Assembly (NCBI GenBank): GCA_905221605.1
Contig: CAJNDS010002412.1
Coordinates: forward strand, 2,083,929 to 2,147,928
Reading direction: 5' to 3'
DNA: 64,000 bases
Source of the DNA: Symbiodinium natans
Lineage: Eukaryota; Sar; Dinophyceae; Suessiales; Symbiodiniaceae
Below are positions 23,401-32,400 of this stretch, piece after piece. The notes beneath the pieces are model-generated. The model had not been told where the DNA came from. It saw nothing but the letters and a program-made list of their open reading frames with translations, and made no database searches. The number at the start of each line of letters is the position of its first letter. The stretch's first letter is position 1. The position numbers and the translations under genes are program-made.

Positions 23401-26400
23401 TCTGGAGGCAGGGCACGTGAACGCGATGTAGAAGAGGAAGACGAGGACCCAGCCGGTGGACAACACCTGTCAGGCTCTCTATCCTTTCTGGCTCAGGGAT
23501 CTGGACTCTACATTCTTAGGGGAATGGCGACCCCTTGCATACCCCTAAACATCCTGCGCAGCCTCCGGGCCCATAATATACACAATAACCCTTTTCAAGG
23601 AGGTGGGGGAGAATATTAAGGGACCATGAAACCCGAAACCCTAAACCTTTGCAACCCAAAGGTCCTAACGCTCTAAGGCCTCGCAACACCGTAGGGTTTA
23701 GGGTTTCGGGTTTAGGTTTTAGGGTTTAAGCTATATTGGCTGTGACAGCGTGTCTGCTCTGTAGGGGTTGGGGCTCAGTTTTGTTCTTACAGGTTTAATG
23801 CTTCGGGGCTTAGGGTTTAGGGTGCAGCGTTTAGGGTTTAGGGTGAGCAATAATTACCAAGTCATCAGCAACAGCATCCTACCTGGGGGCCAAGTCCTGG
23901 GAGCACACTGCCTCGTGATCTTTCACGGTGGTGCAGGAGATTTGGGTTCAAGGGTTCGGGGGTTAAGGAGCTTCAGAGGCGCAGGGTTTCGGGGTATCAG
24001 GCCAGGCTTGGGATGTCTGTCAACAAAAAACCCCAGACATCCCCAGACCTGACAATACCCTGAGCAGGAACTCTGGGACACGAAGGGGCTGACTCCGGGG
24101 GTTCAGGGAAAAAAGCGGGGTTTAGGAAGCTCCTGTCGGATCGGTGAAGCCTCCGGGTTTAGGGTTTAGGGTTTAGGGTTTAGGGTTTAGGGTTAGGGTT
24201 TAGGGTTTAGTGTTTAGGGTTTAGGGTTTAGGGTTTAGGGTTTAGGGTTTAGGGCCCGACCCCACACACAGGCTCGGGGTTCCGCCGGCCTTCAACTCCC
24301 CAACAACTTCTATCCAGCTGACCCCACCGGCGATGCTCATGAACAGGCTCAGCATCGCGTCCTCTTCTTGCTTAGGGAAAAGGGGTTTAGGGTTTAGGGT
24401 TTAGGGTTTAGGGTTTAGGGTTTAGGGTTTAGGGTTTAGGGTTTAGGGTTTAGGGTTTAGGGTTTAGGGTTTAGGGTTTAGGGTTTAGGGTTTAGGGTTT
24501 AGGGTTTAGGGGGGCGTTAGCGATGAGGGTCTTGGGCCTTGGGGTTGAGGGTGTTTTTTTCATTTTGGGTTTTCGGGTAACATTTTGAAGGGCAAGGTCG
24601 AGGGTTTCAAAATCCAATTCAGGATGCAGCATGGTTTGGTTTTTTTCTGTCTGGTTGCCAAGATAGGCGTGGATTTCCTCTCAAATTTCGACGCCCTCTA
24701 AACCCGGAACCCTCTAGGACTGGGGGGGGGGGAGTGGGGAAATCATGAAGCTCTTTGTGAGGAGGACCCCCAGAGCGCACATGAACAGTGCCCAAAGCCG
24801 ACAACGCCAGTCCAGACCAGACTCTTTTTCAGCCCCAACATCTTGAATCCGGGTCCGCAACCCTATAAACCCTAAACCCCTAACCCTAAACCCTAAACCC
24901 TGAACCCTAAACCCTAAACCCTGAACCCTGAACCCTGTAAGATGTTAGGGCCCCCAGAACCCCGAAAGCAAATCTGCCCAGCGGTCTTGGAGGGAGCCGA
25001 AGTACCGCGTCTTCGCCGTCTGAGGAGGGGGGACGGGGGGGGGGGGGGGGGGGAATGAGCTGCAGGCATAGGGCTGATGGGGTTTAGGGTTTAGGGTTTA
25101 GGGTTTAGGGTTTAGGGTTTAGGGTTTAGGGTTTAGGGTTTAGGGTTTAGGGTTTAGGGTTTATGGGGCCGTTTAGGGTTTGAGATGGCTACGGCAGCTA
25201 TGGCTGTGGCACATAGCCTGCTCAGTAGGGTCGTGAAGGCCGACCTCAATGACTCAAGGAGGACAACTCTGACACCCTAAACCCTAAACCCTAAACCCTA
25301 AACCCTAAACCCTAAACCCTACACCCTAAACCCTAAACCCTAAACCCTAAACCCTAAACCCTAAACCCTAAACCCTAAACCCTACACTGCAAAATCGCAC
25401 AAATCACCTCAAGTTCACGTGCGAATCTGCTGGGGGTAACATCCCCGACCCCCGACGACAGACGCCCAAACCCAAGCCCAAGAAGTTGAGAGTTTTAAGG
25501 ATTCAGGGTTTAGGGTTGAAGGGTCAAGGGTTTAAGGGTTTAAGGGTTTAAGGGTTTAAGGGTTTAAGGGTTTAAGGGTTTAAGGGTTTAAGGGTTTAAG
25601 GGTTTTAAGGATTCAGGGTTTAGGGTTGAAGGGTTTGAGGGTTTAAGGGCTTAAGGGTTTAAGGGTTCAAGGGTTTAAGGGTTTAAGGGTTTGAGGGTTT
25701 GAGGTTTAGCGTTGAAGGGTTTAAGGGTTTAAGGGTTAGTTTAGGGCCCCGGTTCCTTACACCTTCCAGGCCCCGAAGCCTCGTCGACGTCGCTCACGCA
25801 CGAAGAGGGCGTGAGCGCCGGATTGTCGGGAACCAAGAGATGATCCCCGACAGCCTGCACTGATAAGGGTTTAGGGGTTTATGGGTTTAGGGGTTTAGGG
25901 GTTTCGCTTCTCGATTTGTGCGTAGGGTTTAGGGTTTAAGGCATCAAGAAGGGATTGCGGAGTTGGAAGCCCCCCCGGATCTCCTAAACCAAGCTGGGCT
26001 TTACAGATCAGTCTCTCCACACCGGGCACATGGTGCTGTGCAGCGCCCACCTTGTTTTTCCACTCCGCTCTCAGGTTCGGTCAGTGCCCAAGACGGCTCA
26101 AGCGACCTTCTTAGAAGGTCGCGAGGGCACCAAGGGCGAAGGACAGCAGCGTCAGGCCACCGCGGTAAGAACCAGATCGGGGCTTCACCTCGACCCCAGC
26201 CTCCTGGGCGGTGTCGTAGAGGGCACTCACGATCTCGTCGCTTACCGCGCCGAGCGGCTCCAACTCCATCCGGGCCTTCTCCTGCACGCCCTCAAAGATG
26301 TCGGAGACGTTGGCGATCAGGTCCTTGGGCAGCTTCCCAGAGGCAGCATCCAGCCCCGCATCCACGAAGTTGCTCATGGCATCGAAGGTCTCGTTGGCCA

Positions 26401-29400
26401 AGTTGTGCAACTTGCTGGCAGCATGCGACAGCTCCTCCAAGGGGTCGCGGAGGGCATCTGCGAGCTGGGCCTCTGGGCCCATGTCCAAGAGGGAGGCGTT
26501 GCTGGCGTTGCTGGTGTTGCCAGACGCCTCGCTCGTGTATGCAGCCAGAGTCTTGATCACCTCGTTGGTCGAGTTCTTCCAGGTGTCGATGGTGGCGAAG
26601 ACGGGCGACATGGCATCGTCCAGCTTCTTGGCTGCCGGCTTCTCGTCCATTGCGTCCAGTGCCTGGTCGGCCACGCCCATGGCGCTGTGGAGCCCACCGA
26701 CGAGGTCCTGAAACTTGGGCAGGATCGACTGCAGGAGGTCCTTCGCGGCATCCGCGAACGCCTCGGCCTTGTTGTCGGCCATGTGAACCTTCGACTCGGC
26801 CTTCTTCATGGCGCCACGCGCGGTGGCGTTCGCCTCAGAGACCTCGCCGCCCAGCGTGTCCAGCGTCTCGTTCACTTTCTCGGCGCCAGCCTTGAGGGCG
26901 TCCAGCGCCACGGACTTCGCGCCCTCCACGGCACCTTCCACCGCCTCCTTGCCGGACTTGATGGTCTTGTTGAGGGTGTCCTGTGCGGATTTGATGATGC
27001 TGTCGATGTTGCCCAGAGGCGGAAGCGTGGGAAAATCTTGCTTCTGAGCCTCCTGGCCCAGTGCCACGTGGGCATCGGGCTGTGCGGGCTCCGCTGCGTC
27101 TGCGGGTGGGGCCAACGGCATGTGGCCATCCAGATGGTCATCGACCAGCTGCTTGGCGCCCTTCTTGAACATGGCACCCACCGAAACGGCGGAGCTCAAG
27201 AAAAGAATGGAAGTCATCGCGCGGATCATGGCCATGGTTTTTGTTGGCGAAGATCCAGAAACCGGGGGGGATTCGGTCTCGAAAGAGAATGCTTGCGGCA
27301 GGAGCGAAAACGGTTTGGGATATGGCAAGAACGGCAAGGATAAAGGAATCATTCAGGTACCTTACATCTCCTTTGCAGCCCTCCTTTCACATGCAGGGTA
27401 CCTGGTTCCCCTAATTTCCCATGGCGAGCCAACAAGACAACCTTTAAACGCCAGGTACCGGATCCCAATAAACCCCAAAGCTTTTTCCTTACACCCTAAG
27501 CCCTAAGCCCTAAGCCCTAAACCCTAAACCCTAAGCCCTAAGCCCTAAACCCTAAACCCTAAATGCAACAGGCGTCAAGACACCACCCGGAAGGCTTCCC
27601 AAGCTGGAACAGGTGCACAGCAAAGAGCAAAGGTCGAGAGCAACCCTAAACGCTAAACCCTAAACCCTAAACCCCAAACCCCAAACCCGAAACCCTAAAC
27701 CCGAAACCCTAAACCCTAAACCCCAAACCATAAGCCCTAAACCCCAAACCTTAAGCCCTAAAGCCGAAAGAGCCCCTCAAATCTCCGACGGTTGCCCGCC
27801 ACTGCAGTTGGCAACTTTCAACCCCCCCCCCCCCTGTCGGTCCTGGGTGAAGAGAACGGCGAAAACCTGAGGAAGAGAATGGTTTAAGGTTTGGGGTTCA
27901 GGTCCAGGGTCCAGGGTTTAGGGTTGAGGGTATTTTGGGTATTTTGGAAGACACCGGAGATGACGGAATCGACCAAACTGGCGCCACCGCGGAAACGGAC
28001 GCCCAGAAGACAAAAGGAACATGCGAGTTCGACATGTTGATTAGTGCAAAAAAGGTTTAGAGTTCTGAGCCGTCTGAACTGTTTTGGGGTCTAGGGTGAT
28101 GATTGAATGTAGGGTTTAGGGTGTTTTAGGGTGATGATTTGTTTAAAATGTTTGGGGCTTTGGGTTTAGGCGTGGACGATGACGATGCCCTAAACCCCTA
28201 AACCCCTAAACCCCTAAACCCCTAAACCCCTAAACCCCTAAACCCCTAAACCCCTAAACCCCTAAACCCCAAACCCCTCAACCCTAAACCCTAAACCCCA
28301 AACCCTAAACCCGCCCATCGAAGGTAAGTAGCTTAGGTTGAAGCTTTGAGGTCGGAGGTCGTCACTTCGACGCTTGGGAGAAAGCGCTTATCACCGAAAA
28401 GCCCTGGAAGCCTGTCATCTAAACTCCATGCCGAGCCCTAAACCCTAAACCCTAAACCCTAAACCCTAAACCCTGAACCCTGAACCCTGAACCCTAAACC
28501 CTAAACCCTAAACCCTAAACCCTAAACCTAACTTCCAAGCTCCCAAAACAGGACAAGGCGCATACACAATCAGCCACAGCAGGATCATGGCCCACACCAA
28601 CGACTTCCTCAGCCACAGAGGCTTAAGGTTTAGGGTTTGGGGTTTAGGGTTTAGGGTTTAGGGTCTAGGGTTTAGGGTTTAGGGTTGAAGGGTTTTTGGT
28701 TTAGGGATTCTGCTTTCGGGTTTAGGGTTTAGGGCTTAGGGTCTCGGGTTTGGGGTGTTGTGGTTTAGGGTTTCGGGTTTAGGGCTTAGGGCTGCCTTTT
28801 CCCCGACCTGCCTGGGCCTGACTGCCGGGCATTGGTGGCATTGCGGCTCTCGCAAACGCATGTGACGTAAAGGTTTTTGGCCCGGGGACTTCGGGACTTG
28901 GCTTCAAGAGAACTGATGCTGATGTCCTTCGAACCCTAAACCCTAAACCCTGACCCCTAAACCCTAAACCGCCTAAACCCTAAACCCTAAACCCTAAACC
29001 CTAAACCCTAAACCCTAAACCCTAAACCCTAAACCCTAAACCCTAAACCCTAAACCCTAAACCCTAAACCCTAAACCCTACCCCTTAAGCAGGACATGCG
29101 TCAGAGTGTAGATGATCGAAGAGATCAGCGTCCGCAACGCCATAACAAAGCGCAGTACTCGGGCCAGCCGTGCCACCTGCGGCGGGGAGAGAAAGCCACT
29201 GGCTTTGGGACCAAGGGTTTAGGGATTTGGGTGGAGGGTTTAGGGTTTAGGGTTTAGGGTTTAGGGTTTAGGGTTTAGGGTTTAGGGTTTAGGGTTTAGG
29301 GTTTAGGGTTTAGGGTTCAGGGAAACGGGCAGAACCCCGGAACCCTGAACCCTTCGGGCTTAGGCATGGACCTTCGGAGATTCAACGTTGTGGAACATGC

Positions 29401-32400
29401 AGGCTCTACTCCTCCACCCAAGACTCTTGGAGAAAAAAGAACACCTGCCATAGGGTGCTTGGGGCTCAGGACTTGCAAGCCCGAAAGCCCGAAAGCCCGA
29501 AAGCCCTAAACCCTAAACCCTAAACCCTAAACCCTAAACCCTAAACCCTAAACCCCTTGTTGGCGCTCACCTTCACGATGCGCGAGATTCGGACCAGGCG
29601 CAGCGCCTGCAGGGCCGCGGGCTTTCAGGTCTGTTCCTCTGCAGATTGTTGTCTCAAATGTGTTTTTTTGAGAAAAAAAGACATTTTGGAGGAAAAGTAT
29701 GTGTTTTTTTGAGAGAAAGTGACATGTTGGAGGAAAAAATCTGCCGCAGGCTCCTGGATTTCGTGTCTTTGGGTTTGGGGGTTTGGGGTTTAGGGGCCCT
29801 TAAAGTAGAGGTTAAATTCCTTCCGAAACCCTAAACCACAAACCCCAAACCCCAAACCCTAAACCCTAATTTTTGCATCCGGGCTTGGGCCCCTGAACCC
29901 TAAACCCTAAACCCTAAACCCTAAACCCTAAACCCTAAACCCTAAACCCTAAACCCTAAACCCTAAACCCTAAACCCTAAACCTAAACCCTAAACCCTAA
30001 ACCCTAAACCCTTTGTTGCTGAGATCTTGGATGACCGGCTCTCGCCTTGACTTCTGGTTTCATGGACGCTTTGGGCGTTGGGCTGCAGAGGGGTGTGGGG
30101 CTTATTCATGCTTATAAGGGAAACCATAAACAAAAAGAAAGGTAAAGGGTACCACGGGGGGTTTGGGGTTTTTAGGGCTTAGGGCTTGGGGCTTTGGGGC
30201 TTGGGGGTTTTAGGGCTTAGGGCTTAGGCTGTAGGGCTTTGGGTTTCGGGCTTCGGAATTTTAAGGCTTAGGGTTAGGGCTCGGTTCTCGCTTCGAGGCC
30301 ATTCCGTGGGAGGTGTAAAGTAACGGTTGGAGCCAAAACCCAAGTCCCTCTCTAACGATGCTCACACGGCAACACTGACCGCATGCCATGATGCTCCAAT
30401 GGGTTTAGGGTTTGGGGTTTAGGGTTCAGGGTTTAGGGTTTAGGGTTTAGGGTTCAGGGCGCCCGATCCGATGCGACTGCCTTGGAGATCTCCACCCGAA
30501 TCCTTTCAAATTCCTTAAACCCTTCACCGACCGAAAATCCTCAACCCTAAAACCCTAAAAGCCTGAAAATCCTAACACCCACCCTAAACCCTAAACCCTT
30601 TAAACCCTAAACCCCAAACCCCAAACCCTAAACCCTAAGCCACCTAACCTGCCTTCAGCCCGGAAAGGTGCGGCAGATCTCCGTTCGCTTCCTGTGCGGC
30701 TGCTGGGGAGGCTGCAGATTCAGGGTTAAAGAAACTCCCTAGGGCTTACTGTAGGGTTTAGGGTTTAGCGCTTAGGGTTTAGGCTTGAGGGTTTAGGGCT
30801 TGGGGCTTGGGGTTTAGGGTTTAGGGTTTAGGGTTTACGGGTTAGCTGAAGAGTTGGGCTTCGGAACTCTGGCGGCTTTGGGACCCCTGAAGCTAAGAAC
30901 ACCAAACCCGAGGAACCCTAAACGACAAGAACCCCAGACCCCAACATCCCCATTAAGAACCCGAAGAATCCGAAGAACGCTAAGAATCCTCAAGAAACTG
31001 CAAGAAACCCTAAGAACCCTAAAGAACGCTACGAACCCTAAGAACCCCAAAAGCCCTCAGAACATCTAAGAACGCTAAAAACCCTAAGAACCCCAGGAGT
31101 TCTAAGAACCCTAAGAACGCTACGAACCCTAAACACTACGAACCGTACAAACCCTAAGAGTCTTAGGGCCGAAGAACCCCAAAACCCCAAACTCCCCCAG
31201 GCCCTGATGGGCTAAGGCACCCCCAGCCGGAGGATGTAGTCGGCGACCTTCTCCCAGACGGAGGTGAGCCTTTTAGGGTTTAGGGCTTCAGGGGTTTAGG
31301 GGCAATTTAGGGGTGCTGGGATTTTAGGGGTTCAGGACTTTAGGGCTTTTTGGGGGGCTTTGGGGTTTAGGGTCTTGCTCGTCTTTCATGGAAGCCTCTT
31401 TGAGTGGTTTTGGGTTGTTGGGCTAAGTACGGCTTTGGGGGCGGATGTTCAGGATTTGAATTCGCTCCTGCATCTAGGAGGAAATACTCTTGCCCATTCG
31501 CCGCCCTCAATGGATCTTCTTCCTCATTACGCCTGAACCCCCCTCCCCACAAAAAAGATGAGAGCTCTTAAACTCTGAGATCCTCTTTACCCTAAATCCT
31601 AAACCCTCAACCCTAAACCCTGAACCCTAAACCCTAAACCCTCCTCTTTTCATGCTGAGGCATTTGACACCTGCCACCTAGAGGCAGCAAGGCGTGCATG
31701 GGTGTGCGGCCAAAGTGGCACGACAAAGATGTCCAGGTAGTTCCACATCCAGTCCTTTCAGGCTCTGGCGGGGTTTAGGGTTTAGGGTGTAGGGTTTAGG
31801 GTTTAGGGTTTAGGGTTTAGGGTTTGGGGTTTGGGGTTTGGGGTTTGGGGTTTGGGGTTTGGGGTTTGGGGTGTGGGGTTTGGGGTTTGGGGTTTAGGGT
31901 TTAGGGTTTAGGGTTTAGGGTTTAGGGTTTAGGGTTTAGGGTTTAGGGTTTAGGGCTTAGGCTCAACGAAAGGGCCTACAATTCTTGGGATTCTGGGCCA
32001 TGAACTTGATAGCGATTCGGGTAGCCTGGGGTAGACGGTCCACATGCTGCGATTTCCATTCGTGTCCCAAGGTAAGTGAAGGGGAAGCTGCGGAGTGTTT
32101 CGGCGGGCATTGGAACGGTCCCTACAAGGGACAAAGAAGAATGTGTGCTTCGTCTCACAAATCGCAAAATAACACAAAGCCTCCCTCAACCCTAAACATC
32201 CCTAAACATCCCTAAACCCTCAAACCTAAACCCTAAACCCTACTGCAAACCCGAAACCCTAAACCCCAAACCCTGAAGCTGCAAAAAAGTCCCCGCCCCC
32301 CGCGAAACCCCAACCTCGTTGCAGAAGAAGACTTTGCCGTGGGCGGCGATGCGCAGCATCAGCTCGAAGGAGAAAAGGGCCGTGTACACATACTGTATCA

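Noticed and set aside
25963-27506. Plus-strand frames, one of 437 codons, opposite the nested gene
   Set aside because: The minus frame has a signal peptide, sensible composition and glycosylation sequons; the plus frames are mirror effects of its GC-rich third positions.
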